The position numbers and the translations under genes are program-made. A model generated the notes under the pieces. The model had not been told where the DNA came from. It did no database searches and worked only from the letters and a program-made list of their open reading frames with translations. From the NCBI GenBank assembly GCA_021613535.1, contig CP075496.1, positions 10,354,001 through 10,418,000 on the forward strand: a stretch of DNA of 64,000 nucleotides, in the 5' to 3' direction. How positions within the stretch are numbered: the first letter of the stretch is position 1; the number at the start of each line of letters is the position of its first letter. Shown here one piece after another: positions 1 through 13,739 of this stretch. Source of the stretch: Adineta vaga (taxonomy: Eukaryota > Rotifera).

Positions 1-442
1 CTCGTACACGTGAACAAGCAGAAAGTCTTGAACGAGTACCACTAATGGCACCAACTCGGTACGATCAATTTTGAATAAAACAACTTATTTTAATTCATAA
101 TCATTTTTCTTTTCTAGTGTTTTCTTTTTGGATATACCACTCGACGTTTCCTTAGAACGTTTAACACAACGAGGATTAGATCCTATCACTGGTGATCGAT
201 TTCATACACATGATCATCCAGCACCAACTCATCATGTTAAAGAACGTTTAGCTCAACATCCAACAGATGATGATGATCGTGTACAGAAACGTTATCAAAG
301 CTATTCTATTTATTATGATGAATTACAAGAATATTATTCACAACAAGGCGCTATTCATATTCCAGCTGATCAAGATTCTTATACAGTATTTGAAGCTGTC
401 GAAGCAGGAATTGTTAATCAAATAAATAAAGATGAAAATTAA
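1..442 (+). CDS. AK8: Adenylate kinase 8-like protein, C-terminal end (5' part outside window)
   Basis: Two exons are visible: up to 58, then 118-442, joined in frame across a 59-nt intron (GT at 59, AG at 117). The first piece reads a stretch like RTREQAESLE, which matches the 'GFPRT..QA' region after the NMP-binding part of adenylate kinases. The second holds LDIPLDVSLERL followed by RGLDPITGDRFH, the LID-type sequence of the second kinase domain in AK8. Adenylate kinases interconvert ATP + AMP and 2 ADP; AK8 is associated with motile cilia. It ends with TAA at 440-442. Only about 123 residues are visible, so paralogue assignment (AK8 versus AK7 or a general AK) rests on this fragment. Confidence 0.75.
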
Positions 443-2909
443 TGAGATTTTTTTCTCGAAAACTATTATATGAATTTTCTTTTAATAACATATTCAATAA
501 AAAATTTTATCTTTCAAAACCTGATCTTAATTTAGTTGTTTGATAATATATTTTGTGTAGAAATTCTACATTTACACGTCTTGTCTTTGCAGTTATGATA
601 TATAACCAATGTTTGTTATTATAGATCTTATTGTTTGATTGATAGATGTTTGACTGGCATTGTAATATTCTATTAGAGTCATAGGATACTTTGTTGAAAG
701 TGTTATAAATAGAATTTGTCGTGTACAGTACATCAGTTCTTAGAATAGGAAAGATCATTGTTGAAATCTGAGAAATAGAATCAATGACGTGATTCAATGA
801 TATTCTATTCATTGAATATATCGCTGTAATTAATCCAAATATCTTTGAACATAATTCTCATCGATCAATTTAATCATTCTTATACGAACACATTAGTAAT
901 CAACATGAACGTCTTTATAAATACATTGTTATTCATTTTAACACTATTCTTCTATACTGACAGAAGTGATATATCTACGGTGCTATACATATGTATATCG
1001 ATTAATCATGATAACTAATTCTCGTCAGTTGACTCTATCTGATAATAATTGTAACAGAGGTGAAAAAACGTCATATATACACATTGAATCCTCCTACTAA
1101 TATTCTCGGAAAAGAAACTTATTTTTCTGGAATATGCTAACCTTTCAAAAGCTCTTTATTTCATTATAAATAGATCACTGTATATGGAACCAATGTATAC
1201 TAATACATCTGTTTGCAAAGTACTCGTGCGAGTATTATTCACATTGACATATAAACAAAAAATATCATCTATAAGGCTAGAGTTAAATCTAGTTTTCTCC
1301 TTTGTTTTCAATAGATTTTCAATGAAAGAAAAACTTATCGATCGACTTTTCTTTTCGTCTGTTCATATTTCGATGAAAAATCATTTTGGAAATAACAATG
1401 CTAATTAATCTTTTTTTTATATGATTACAAAAATAACACCTAGTCAATACTTTATTCATTATTCATTTAAGAAATTAATGTTCTTTAGTATTTTTTTGTT
1501 TCTGCATCTTAATGAAAAATATTTCCGTCAATGTTGTTAGAAAGATGTCGTATTATTTTGTTTTGTCAATAGAAAATTAGTTTATCAATATTGATAATGA
1601 TTATGTCTGTCAACAGATGTTAAATGACAAAGTTCCGAACGAATATTCTATTATATAATCTTTCTCATTTAGCTTTACTTGTCATTTAATCACTATTCTT
1701 TGACAGTATATTTACGTTTATTCTCTCAATGTTTTCTTTTTCGACATTGTTCTGGAATAATTATGATTAAAAATAGGAAAGAAAAATTGATTGACTTTAG
1801 AAAAAGAACAAATTAAAGAGTATTGTTCTGACGGCAAATGTGTTATTAGTCTTTTTTTCTTCAACTATCCTTATATAAATGTCTTATCAATTCATGAGAA
1901 TTTCATCATTTATTGATGAGAAATAAAATATTTTTATGTAACAAATTAGTCTCTCATACATATTCATAGATATTCAATCAATAAAAACTCTTCTTCAAAT
2001 CGATTAATCACAGGTGATTTATTTTTTTGTTTTGTTTTACAATTCTTTCATTCCAAGATTTAACAATACTTTAATAGATACAGATCACAGTGTTGTTACA
2101 ACACGTCTCTATATACCCACAGGGCGAAGAAACAACGTTGCACTCATTTCCGATTTTTCCTTTTCATCGTTCCTTAATGGCACTATATTTACCAGAAAAA
2201 GAACAAGTTATACATAATATATTACTAGTAATGCCATCTAGCAGCTGTGACAAAAAAAAACTCAATCGAGCAGTAAATCAATCAAGAGTTATAGTGAGGA
2301 AGAACTTGATTAGATACCCTTCTCGATCGAGTCATGCATATAAGGAGAAATTCATTGATTTTCTTGTAGTTATTTATCTCGTTCTCTGATCGACTTAAAA
2401 TCTTTACACTCTACTACTAATAAGACGGAAATCTCCTAGATTAGATTACAACAACTCGTGCACATCATGACATCGACGATTATTGCACAGCAGTCGTAGG
2501 ATCAGTATACAAACACGCGCTGAGACATATACATCATCATCGTTTTCTCCCTATTATTTTCTACTATTTGCTATGTAATAAACATGCTCTCTCTCTTTCG
2601 TCGATGCTAAAACCGGACAAAAACAGACTGACGACGTCAACATGAATAGAGAAAGCATTCGGGCGACATGCATCTTTCTTCTTCTTCTGCGTTTCCTGTT
2701 TCTATTGCTCTCTTTTTTAGAGATATCTCTCTTTCTCTTGTAACTGTCGGCGTTTTGCCTATCTCTCTCTCTCTCTCTCTCTCCCTTCTTGTTTCCATCT
2801 GGTGTGCGTTACCAACAAGTAGAAAGTTGACAGTGAGGGAGAAAGCAACATATAAACTACACCAATTTCAGTGCATCAAAGATCACTCTGACTAGTAGAA
2901 AGAACAACG
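443..2909. other. Intergenic / 5' flank of the calcium sensor gene
   Basis: AT-rich sequence with no supported gene. The short open frames here have no domain, no plausible splice partners and biased composition. A (CT)n tract lies at 2762-2783, about 130 nt upstream of the next start codon, and probably belongs to its promoter or 5' UTR. Confidence 0.6.
2762..2783. repeat. (CT)n microsatellite upstream of the calcium sensor gene
   Basis: About 11 uninterrupted CT dinucleotides. Similar CT/GA tracts sit upstream of other genes in this window (near 8943 and 17158), as for GAGA-type promoter elements; a promoter role is inferred. Confidence 0.8.
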
Positions 2910-5036
2910 ATGGGTTCTGATTCATCGAAATCAAAAAAACGTGCTACACAATTAACTGAAGATGAAATACAACTATTACTCAAAAACACACATTTTAATC
3001 GTCAACAAATCAAAGAATGGCACCAAGGTTTTCTCGTAAGTACAAAGATCTGCATAATACAAAAGTAAAAAATTTCTTTTTTTTATAAGATGTATCTAAT
3101 CAAACAACCTATTCATGTTGATTCCTTTCTTTTGCACACAAATTGAGAAAAGCAGAGGAAACCGTCTTTTTTTTCTATTGTAATTTGTTTCCATTTTCCC
3201 AAATGGAATAAATGTAAAAATACATCGAAGATAAAAGCTATTTGTCCATTAATATTAGTAAATATTTCTAATCATCTGTACGTGTAGGTTTACAAAGATA
3301 GAACTAATTACGGCAGAATGATTTCGCTATAAACTTTTAATTATACCATTAGAATTAACTGAGTGCATATTATAATTATAGGATTCATGTTTTTAACGTC
3401 TAGTAGTTAATATGATCGAAATTAATGAACTTTATTACTTTTCATTGACGTAACTGATTTGTTCTTTTTCCGATACTTTTTATCTCATAAAACATTAGCC
3501 AAAAGAATGTATGAAAAATTATCTATCTGATACTACTAACTAGAGCTACTGAAATAACTTAACGAAAGCAATTCTTTTCTCTACAGTTATTCATCTATTA
3601 TTAGTCCAAATAAGAACGTAGGAATTCTCATAATATTCTAATTATTATTTTATTTATGGAAGGAAAACTGATATTGATCTACTTCTTTGATCATCATGAT
3701 TAACGATGTTCGTCTAGGCAACAAAAAAAAGGAGTCAAACCATGATCTTCTGATATCTTTTCTCGTCAAAATCTAATTGATCGAAAAAAACAACAATAAC
3801 TGATCTGTTGTTTGCTTCTTCGCACATCTGTTAGATTGATAAGGCAGCATAATCGTCCAGAGATATATGTAACAATATGCCATTCTAAACAGGATTCTCA
3901 TCTGGTAACTGAATTCTAGTCGAATCGTTGTTATTTTCAAAGAAGGTCAAATGACGAAGTAATTTTTGTTTAAAATATGTTTACTGCGCCAAGAAAAAAA
4001 AGGAAGGAGAAGCCCGAATGAAATGATATAAAAGCCTTTTTCGCCTAACTAAACTAGTTGATGAACATATCCGATGATGCAATTGCCTTTCACATATCTT
4101 CACATAGATTTCCTAATTGAAGTGACATGTTTGATGCTTCTCTATTCTAGTAGAAAAGAATCCATTATCACTGTTAAGAATTGTTTGTTAAAAAATCTGT
4201 CGAAAATCACTTTGAGTTATCTATGTTAATTTTATCATAGAAGTTTGGACAAGCGCGTTAATTATCATATAAGAACCATCCAGGATATGATTGATTCCAT
4301 ATGGAGAATCTTTCTAATCATAATATTTATTAATACAAGTTTAAAAAACATCTATTAAACATATGAATAATCATGTATACTGTCTATTCGTTTTTCGTAG
4401 AAAGATTGTTCAAAAGGTAAATTAGACAAGAAGAAATTTATCGAAGTTTACAAACAATTTTATCCATCTGGAAAAGCAGACAAATTTTGTACGCATGTAT
4501 TCAAAACATTCGATACAGATAATTCAGGAGAAATCGGTATGTAGATTGACAAGAAGATTTGAACAAACAAATCTCTCACATTTTTTTCTTTTAGATTTTG
4601 TCGAATTTCTCATTGCCATATCTGTAACATCGCATGGTGATATTCGAGAAAAACTTAATATGGCATTCAATATGTATGGTAAGAATAACAAAATTAAAAT
4701 CCATTTTGAATCTCGTTTCTAATTATAATTTTTTATTAAGATATCGATAAAAATGGAAGCGTTGATTCAAAAGAAATGGAACAGATTGTTACTGTATGTA
4801 TAACATACAATCATTGTGCATAAATAGATCGATAAGAAAATTGATTTTTATTTAAGGCTATTTATGATTTACTTGGTGAAGAAAATCGAAAAGGTGAAAA
4901 TTCTCCTGCGAAACGTGTAGAAAAAATCATGCGAAAACTTGATTTAAACGGTGATCGATCATTAACCAAAGATGAATTTATTAATGGATGTTTACAAGAC
5001 GATTTTTTAAAAAATCTTTTAGCACCTAACGCTTAA
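2910..5036 (+). CDS. Neuronal calcium sensor (hippocalcin/neurocalcin/VILIP type EF-hand protein)
   Basis: Five exons, 2910-3035, 4401-4536, 4595-4678, 4741-4793 and 4857-5036, give 192 aa; the first intron is 1.4 kb, the others about 55-65 nt. It starts [10 protein letters not shown], a good N-myristoylation signal (Gly2), as in NCS proteins. EF-hand 1 is degenerate, with CSKGKL where relatives have a CPxG motif. EF2 loop is residues 80-91 ([12 protein letters not shown]), EF3 116-127 ([12 protein letters not shown]) and EF4 162-173 ([12 protein letters not shown]). EF4 has Arg instead of the usual Gly at loop position 6, so calcium binding there may be weak. Length matches the family (about 190 aa). 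NCS proteins act as calcium-myristoyl switches at membranes of neurons and sensory cells. The exact subfamily is not certain. Confidence 0.9.
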
Positions 5037-5496
5037 AAGAAATACGAATAAATTGTAGAAGAATCGTGTTTTTTGTTTTTGCTTCCTATCTTGCTATTTG
5101 TCGTTTGTCTTGTTATTCATGTTTCATAAACAAGAATATGATATTGATACTTTAATATAAATAGTCAATCGAGTTGATAACACAAGATACCTGTATATAT
5201 TTTGATTAATTACATGATTATGACACACAACATGTATCTAATGATTATAAATGTAAATATTGATAAAAGAGAAACTGTCTCTCTCTCAAACTTGATTTGT
5301 CTTTCGAATAGAATTATAAAAATGATGAAGTCTTTCAAAAAAATGCATTAATAGTTTTCACCGGTTAATATTCTTATTATAGAAAAAAAGCAAAAGAAAA
5401 TTTTTATTTCAAATCAATGATTAAATAAAATGAAAAGAATCCAATGTTTATTAATTAATTAATTAATTAATTCTTTTCTTTTAATTCGAGATATTT
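5037..5496. other. 3'-to-3' gap between the calcium sensor gene and DNAI7-like exons
   Basis: Convergent gene ends. It contains AATAAA-like signals on both strands and a (TTAA)n tract at 5451-5472; no gene seen. Confidence 0.6.
5451..5472. repeat. (TTAA)n tetranucleotide repeat
   Basis: Five to six copies of TTAA just downstream of the stop codon of the minus-strand gene. Confidence 0.85.
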
Positions 5497-6391
5497 TTAA
5501 GCATATGTCAATGGTTTAATACTCATCAGAAATTGATTAACTGTTTCGACAAATAATGGATTTGCATCCATTACACGGACGAATGCAGCTGGAGAGAATT
5601 TTTCGCGTACCAGATGGAATAATTCTGCATGATACTAAAAACACAAAATTATTAAAGCAAATCAAAATTAAATACTCACATCGGTAAAGGTTGTAGCAAC
5701 AACAAATTCTTGAGAACTTTCGGAAACATCAGTAAAACCAACTAATTCGTTATTAAAGACGATACATCTCATATCTTCCTAGAAAATTAGAAAACAAACT
5801 TTAAACCAAATAATTATTATTTGAAATAAATACATCAACAGTAGATTTATCACTTAAATGTTCTTTACAACCAACCACAATTCTCATCTCATCATTTACA
5901 AACGCATTCCAATGACTGTAAGAAAATGCCGTACAAGAAGAACCTATAGCCATTTGATTATATGCCCACCATTCTAATTTATGATTCTATAAATACATAT
6001 ATATATTCATTTTTTATTTCAAACTGTTGGTTGCATATGTAACAAATACTTACTTTATTAATAACGGTCACATATGAATCGGAATCTGGTTCAGGAAAAA
6101 CATTCAAACCAAGTGATCGTAATTTCTAGTGTGAGAAATAAGATGATATTCAATTACATTACAAATTATGATCTTTTCTCTTACTTCGATTAATTCTTTT
6201 AATGGCATAAATTTATTAGCAATCGGTTCGATAATAGCAGCAAATGCTGGATATGTTTTATAAATATGATCACCTTCTTCAACTGGTGGTGGAGCAGTTG
6301 GTTTAGTAGATTTTGGAGCAAATATTGATGCAGGTTTTTCTTCAATAACTTCGACTTTTCGAGGCGGAAGAAAGACAGCTACTTTATTGAA
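5497..6391 (-). CDS. DNAI7: DNAI7/CASC1-like protein, C-terminal exons
   Basis: Five exons in minus order: 6391-6185, 6125-6054, 5986-5834, 5778-5680 and 5634-5497. All junctions are phase 0 with good GT-AG sites, giving 222 codons ending in TAA at 5497-5499. The product has a variable proline-rich start, then a region reading GLNVFPEPDSDSYVTV, KLEWWAYNQMAIGSS and FSYSHWN. As far as I recall the family, this is the layout of the C-terminal domain of CASC1/DNAI7, which ends in a helical tail as here. The acceptor before 6391 has no convincing adjacent coding exon upstream. The missing N-terminal part of this protein occurs on the same strand at 22701-26249, and its last donor is also phase 0. 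DNAI7 associates with axonemal dynein in motile cilia. Whether the two blocks form one transcript is open; a possible separate start exon lies at 7502-7534. Confidence 0.7.
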
Positions 6392-8938
6392 CTAAATCAA
6401 AACAAAAATACAGTCATAGTTTGTTGAGTGAAATATTCGTATCATCGTTTCTCTTGAAGATATTTGATAGAACATATTTTTTTAAAATATAATTAATCGA
6501 TCAAGTAAGAAATATTGCGTGATAAGAGTAATCTTCATTCATCTTTATAACATCTTGAAAAAAGATACTAACATATTCAATTGCCTTGAGGCTCTATTTG
6601 ACTAGAGTGAAATTTTATGCTTTTCGTATTTTTGTATCAAGATAATTGTGAATCAGTAAACAGACACAGTTCATTTCCGATCATCTATGTTGATTTTTAA
6701 CAGCATCTTTGGAGATTTCTCATCATATATATGCGAGAAAATAACGAAATATAATAATCTCAAGACATCGATCAATTTCAACATGGAAAGTAAACAAGAA
6801 ATATACAAAATTTGTATTTAGTTGTTCTACTTCTTCCTTCTTTTCTCTCTCTTCTCTCCTACCAATGATCATATTGGTGATAATGGCGTCAAACACGCGT
6901 TAATCCTATTAGTGATGACGGCGATATTGATGATGCGCTATCGTTCATTGTCATCACAACGTCCGGAGGCATCGCTCTTTGTTACGTCGTTTTTCTTTTT
7001 TTATTTGGACAGCCTTTCCAATGATGATGATGATGATGATACCCGATAGATTCTCTTTTACAGATGATGGTGACATATTCATTCGAAGAGAGACAAGAAA
7101 ATGTTGCGTGACGGTGTTGAATGGCATTGTTTGATCGAAGTTTGCATCTGTAAACTGTCGTGTTAGGGAACAATATAGACAGATAATCAATAGATAGAGG
7201 TGTCAAATCTTGTCAGATAGTATTTCATCAGAATATACAGTAGCATTAAAGAAAGACAAGGTGATATCCAGTTTCTTTTCTATGTTGTCTTGCTATCTAT
7301 GTATCAGCAGATTGTAATTCTACTGCTGGTATAAACATTCATACATAGTTCGTCTGTATGTTTGCTACATAGAAAGAGATTAAGCCTGAGGCTCGTTGAT
7401 CGACTATGTGTGTCTTCCGCCACCATCTTCGTTATTAGTCCGTAGGATGCGAATGATGGGACGTACATTAAAAAAATAGGATTAACAAATAAATACATTA
7501 CCGCATCGAACTTTTTCCTTCTTTTCTTATCCATAGCAAAAACTAAGTTGAGAAATAACTTTATAATATAGGTCGATCTAACTAGAAAAGGAATAGATCA
7601 AACCGATGTTTCGCTAACTTGTTATAAATTGACTGAAGACAAAATTGATTCCCTCTTCATTTCGAGGTCTCTTGAATAGATTTTCATCTTCTCAAGATTA
7701 ATCATCTTTAGATTTTTTTAATTCTTCTATTATTCGTTCGGAAATATTTGTTTTTCCTTCTCTCTATTGTCAATGAATAGTATTAAACACCATCGTACAA
7801 AAAAAGAAAAAGAAAAGAAACTCTTTCCTCTTCTTATGCGTAACAAGACAGGAGTCGTAGCTTCTATCTCTGTTCTTTTCATTGACAACATGTCTTAACT
7901 TAGGAACAACAGTGGTAAGTAAGCAGAACGATGTCGATGCATGGTTCCACATAGAAGAGGATAAAGATGAAGCCGATTTTTCTTCTTCTTCTTCCCATCG
8001 TTTATAAGATCGAAGACAAATATAAGAAAGAAAATCTTCATTAAAACTAAGTTTTTTCTTTTAAATATTGAAGAGTTTGATTTGAATGATTTTCTCCTCT
8101 ATTAAATATGCTTATTTCCTCAGTTTTATTCTCTGTGCATGAGAAAATCACTTGTCAACGGGTAACTATCATTGCAATTCCTATCTTTTGTCCTTCATTC
8201 TTTATTCACTCATTCTTTCTAGTGGATTTTTTTTTCTTCATCGTATAATAGATTTTTTCGTCACTTGTCCCTCTATGCATGTTCCCATCAAATTGACGTA
8301 TAAGCAGCTGACGTCTACATTCGATCAACTCCGAATAGAAAAATCGTAAATTTATGACTAGTTATAATGACATCAAACATTTTATTCATAGCAAGATTTT
8401 TTCAAGTAATGAAATAAAAATCGACGGGTAAATCACTTTTCCATTATGGAAATACTCTTTGTACATGAATTAAATATTTTCTCGCTCTTTTCCTCTTCAT
8501 CCTTCGAATCTAAATAGATTTTTCAGTATAAAAGTTTTAATAATATATTTCAAGTGCCGCTTATAGCTAAGAAAAAAAGAATCTACTGTATGCAAAACTG
8601 CATGTATCTGTAGATCCTGCTGTGTCATGTTATTTTTTTACCACTCATGCTTGTTATTCTCTTACTATTTACACTTTAGACACTCATTTTTTTTTCTAGA
8701 GTTCTCTTCACCAGAGGTCGATCGCATCTCATTTCCAAGATAGAGATAGACATACATAGAATTTCTATTTTTCTATTAACCATTTTGATAGGATTTACCA
8801 CTATTGTTGGCATATCGAGCGCATAGAGGAAATGACATCACCGGGAAGTATTATTGTTGCACACACGCGCACATTCAGGCAAGTCTATTCATTCGTTGGC
8901 ACGAGTAGGAAACAGACAGATTTTTGAGCCGCCCAAGA

Positions 8939-8942
<4 letters not shown>

Positions 8943-8970
<28 letters not shown>
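8943..8970. repeat. (GA)n microsatellite
   Basis: A GA tract interrupted by GGGG, about 380 nt upstream of the start at 9352, probably in that gene's 5' UTR or promoter. An open frame running through it is low-complexity and not considered coding. Confidence 0.8.
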
Positions 8971-9351
8971 AAGTTTTGTGTTTACTCAGAATGCGCAAGT
9001 CCTCACGGGGAAAAGAAACGAAGAAGACGAGAAGGAGAGAAACGAAGCATTAGTAACAGCAAAAGCAACAGTTCCATTGTCGTTGATGAGAAAAATAGCG
9101 AGAATAACAACATACACACACATACATACACACATCCTATATATCGACAAGAGATAGGAAAAAGATTTAGAAAGAACAAACAAAAAGAATCTTTCTCTTC
9201 TCTCTTTATTCAGCCATTTATTCTTGTCAAGAGATCAGGATATTATTAAATCTTCTGAATAAATATCAATTTTCTAGATAGAGATACATAGACATTAAAG
9301 AGAAAAATAAACCTTTCGAAAATGATCTAGAAATCCAATTACGTTAACTTA

Positions 9352-9865
9352 ATGGATGTACTTGAATTACCTCGACCTGTCATCAATTTTCTTCGAACAA
9401 TGGCCAAAGAAAGCTGTCGTTATGCTCTGTCTTGGGATATTTTTGGTGGACCAGATTCTGTTACATTAACATTGACATGGAAATTGATCGACGAAGAGTC
9501 CCAATCATCAATTATCAATGAAGCATCATCATCCTTGAAACAGTACCAACAACAACAGCAAAATTATGATGATACTCATAGTCGTGTACGTTCGACAACT
9601 AAAACTAATACGTCATCATCTTCACCACGTCGTTCACGTCGTGATAATCATACTTCTTCAAATGAAAATGCTTCCGTACCAGCTATATTTCGTTCGTCTC
9701 GAGGCAAAAGTCTTGAAGATCCATCTATACATTCAAGTAAGCAAATGACATCTCATCATCAACATCAATTACAACAACTACAACATACAACAAAAGAACA
9801 TTCACATGTATCTAGTGTAGAACGAACTACAATACCTAATCATTATCATCGTCGAACAAAGAAAG

Positions 9866-9897
<32 letters not shown>

Positions 9898-10437
9898 AAA
9901 CAAATCCCAACTCAGTCAGATCAATCCTATGGCAAACTTTATGACGCACGTTCAGCACCCGTTGTTAAATGTGCTACAGTTTCCTCGCTTTCGAGTTCTT
10001 CGCCATCTCCTCAACCAAATAATAATACTAACACGAGTCCATCTTTACCTGCTACCTATTCTCATTATCAACGAGCTAAACCACAACAACCACAAACAAT
10101 CAGTTCTCCAACTTCACGAAAAGCGATACGTCCATTGACTAATATATCTCGTACACCAACATTACCGTTAACTAGTCCTACAACTACAAATTATATGAAA
10201 TTAAAACGAACTGATAATATTGCTACTCATTATGATTTTGATGATGATGATGATGATGATGTACTTGATCCATGGGTGAAACGTTTTGAATGTTCACTTG
10301 AAGATCATGATGATGAATCAACTGAACAATCAGAAGAAAAAGAAGCATTGCCTTCGAACACACCTCTACCCGGTGTAGATGATTCCGCAAATACATCTGG
10401 CAAAGTGAAATTCAAGACTAAACCTGATTACTTCTAG
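9352..10437 (+). CDS. Uncharacterised 361-aa protein with conserved-looking N-terminus and polyQ tract
   Basis: A single open exon of 361 codons. Residues 1-48 (MDVLELPRPVINF..., then SCRYALSWDIFGGPDSVTL, then TWKLIDEE) look like a compact folded module; the rest is Ser/Thr/Gln/His-rich and probably disordered. There is a polyQ run of about ten residues encoded by CAA near residue 175, an acidic Asp run near residue 300, and a short ordered-looking patch, VLDPWVKRFECSLED, towards the end. I do not recognise the family. The start is the first ATG of the open frame, following a stop-rich region. An AATAAA occurs about 130 nt after the stop. It lies inside the putative large DNAI7 intron on the opposite strand. 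No introns were detected, which is unusual for this window. Confidence 0.65.
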
Positions 10438-13400
10438 TATATATATCTCTCACTCTCTTTCTTTCTTTATTTTTATGTTTTTTTCTGATTGTTCTCAGGA
10501 GAAAGAAAAAGCTGAATATTCTATTTAAATATGCGATTGAATCTTTATATAAAAACAAACTAATTAAATAAATTCATCATTTCTTTTTTTTTATAGGATT
10601 CTCATATTTTAATTTCTTATTGTTTTGATATGAAAAGTAAACAAGTTTGTCTGTAAAGACATTTAATTGACACCATATTTTCTTCGTTAGTATGATGATC
10701 ATTTGTCAATATGTCATTCGCCGTGCCAAAAAAAAGTTCATTGCTGTCATTTTAGATTATGCTACAATACATTCGTTTGTTGCGTAAACTGTTGATTTTC
10801 ACTATTCTTCTTCTTTTCTTTCCTTGTATATATATATTATAGTATGTCGTTTGCATATCATACTGTTTCCGCTAGCATTTTAACTCAACCAACAAGCCAA
10901 TTAATACGCAACCATAGATTGACTTTTTTCTTCGTCTTTTCCTTCCCTTTGTTTTTCTAGACATTGAAGGAGAAAAGAGCGAAGACAAACATCTGTAGAA
11001 TCTTGAAACTACACAATTGAGAACATTAGATGATGATCGACACCAGATGGTGTCAATAGAAATTAGTCAAATGAACAATCGAACTCGGGAAGGAAAAATT
11101 TCTTTTCTCAATATATTTCTGTCAAAAAAATTCTTCTTCATTTCTTTTCGCTTCGATTATGAATATTAATGAAGTTAAAATATATCTAATTGTTCTATTT
11201 ATAGATTAACGTAGTGAACTTAAACAAGCAATAATTAATATAAAGATCTAATTTGATACAAAATCCTGATTATTTGCACGATCTTTTCTTTTGTATCTAT
11301 GTATATAATTAAAGTATCTGTTTGAAAAGGAAAACGTTCGAAGAAATTACTGAGATATTACCCATGGGTGATCAATGAAATCGATCATTGTATTTTCTTT
11401 TTTCTAACATCTCGGAAAGTTTTTTTCAAGTCATTGATCATTATCGAAAGTTTGCCGTTTGATATAATCCCTGAAGAGTTATCTTGTACAACACCGAATG
11501 CGATATATCTTTCTTAACCAATTATTACTTATAATTTTTCAGTGACAAACTCATGGGAAACGATCTAGTCCTTGTTGAGTATGATATTATAACTCATTGT
11601 AGGTTTTAAAACTCTACGGATTAATATAATAGTTTTACGACAAATGCGAAGCACAACAACAACACGATATGTCTATCTAAACGAATGTGTTCGTTTACGT
11701 CAATCAGATGATGTCAAATGGCATTCAAAAATAGCAAACAAGAGAAATAAAACAAATAGGAAGATAAAAATAGCTTTCAATATTAGTTTTGTTATTGTTA
11801 ACCTGGATTTATTCAACAGTGGCAAATTTCCTTTACTCAGTACTTTTCACTAATAAGCCATTTTATGCATACGATGAATAATTTACAAGAGAGAAAAAAT
11901 TCGTTCAATTTTTATCTGAATAAGAAAATTAACATAAAATCTTATCATTAAACATAGACATTTATCTTCTTTTAAGCACAAAATTTCAAATTTCTCTTAT
12001 TAACAATGAACTATATCAATAAACTCCACCATTATAAATATACTGTATTACTTGTCATTGATAAGCGAATGAGGAATAATCCCATAAGCTACTTGATAAA
12101 ATAATACACTCAACAGACATTGAGCAGCAATCTTAACCACATGTATTAAATTTAAGCTTTTTGATTTACTCTAGCGTAGCAGCTATCAATATAGCCGGAA
12201 TCGTTTTTTGTTTCATCACTAGTCAAATAGAATCTCTTCTTCTTCCATTTTAACTTTTTGCCGAAAGGAAATATTCTCTCGTACACTTCACTAGATATCA
12301 ACATTTCTCTCTTCATTTGCATACAAAGTAAAATCATTTCTATCAACAAGTTTCTAATCAGATAGTAATAAAGCAAACTTTTTGATTTTTTAATTCTTAA
12401 CATGTTAGACATGTCTATCAACACCATGTATCTCGTTTGATCGTCAAAAAATCTCTTGCATAACTATCTACATCATTTACTTTTTAATTGCAAATTCTCA
12501 TCATATGAACAAGAGAGAAAAAAAGTCATCGATCACATCACTCACGGTTTTATACTATTTTATATTCCATCATCAACTTTACTAACTTTCCTATCGATCA
12601 TTAATTTTCATTTTCCTTTTCTCTCCTATCATATAAAGATCAGCAGAGATTGATAAGCACAAAAAAAATTAATTACTCTTTTGTCATCTTACTGATATTT
12701 CATATGATAGGGGAGAAACATTTATTTGCATTAACGACTGGTTAGACATAAGAAATTCTTGATACAGTACAAAAAAAAGAACGACAAGAGCGTATGAGAG
12801 AATGAATATTTTTTTTATTTTTCTTTGATCAATTTTCTCATCAATTCTATATGTAATGAGAAACTTTATGAACAGTTTACGAGACAAAGACAAACATTAT
12901 CGTCATTATCATTGATAACAACAACAACAAAAAACATCAATAGTCAAGTAAAAGCAATTAATGAACAGAAATTACATCATTGTTATCATTTATTCTCCCA
13001 TCCGCAATCTTTTCTTTTATACTAGAATTCAATCGATCGAATAATACGAAAGAAAAAGAAATACATCTATTAGAACATAACTTATCGACGACATACACCT
13101 GTTCTAGACAATGATATACATATACATATATATATGTATTGATAACGATCGATATTTCTTTGCCGGAAGCAGTTTAAAGTAAGTAAGTATATGAATGATA
13201 TACATCTTAGCATCAATAATAACTCTGAATACTTTTGTTTATCGATTTTGATGAAATAAAAAAGAATTGCCTTTGACAACTTTATGATAAAGAAAAAAAG
13301 AATAACACTCTGATTTAATCTTCTACAGTTTATTATTATTATTATTACTATAAGCTCAATAAGTACAGTTTCCTTCCGGCCATCTGTTAAGCATGTATAG

Positions 13401-13690
13401 ATACATAATGATAAAGTATCAAAAGACGGTCACTACCAATACATATATCATTGCACTTGTATATTCAATAGATGATCAGATATCTTTCTTTATCCGATGT
13501 TCAGTACAATAGATATTCTTTTATGATCTATAGACGTTACATAAAAAGTTACTATTTTCTTCTTCGCCTTTGAATCGCTTACACTTGTAAAATCAGTCAG
13601 TAGCTTATTTATATGCATGTATCACGACACTTACTCAAGCGTCATCACTTGTCTGTCTCATGTCTCACTATTAGTATTCGTTGCGTTCTG

Positions 13691-13739
13691 TCTCTCTCCC
13701 CCTCCCCCTCCTCCCCCTCCTCTCTCTCTCTCTCTCTCC
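13691..13739. repeat. Pyrimidine-rich microsatellite (CT/CCCCT)
   Basis: Mixed TCTCTCCCCCTCCCC followed by (CT)n. It lies about 550 nt upstream of the start at 14274 and may be part of that gene's promoter; an open frame through it is low-complexity. Confidence 0.8.

Noticed and set aside
8854-9249. 131-codon plus-strand open frame upstream of the 9352 gene
   Set aside because: Arg/Glu/Ser low-complexity caused by a GA microsatellite, with no domain; more likely 5' UTR or promoter.
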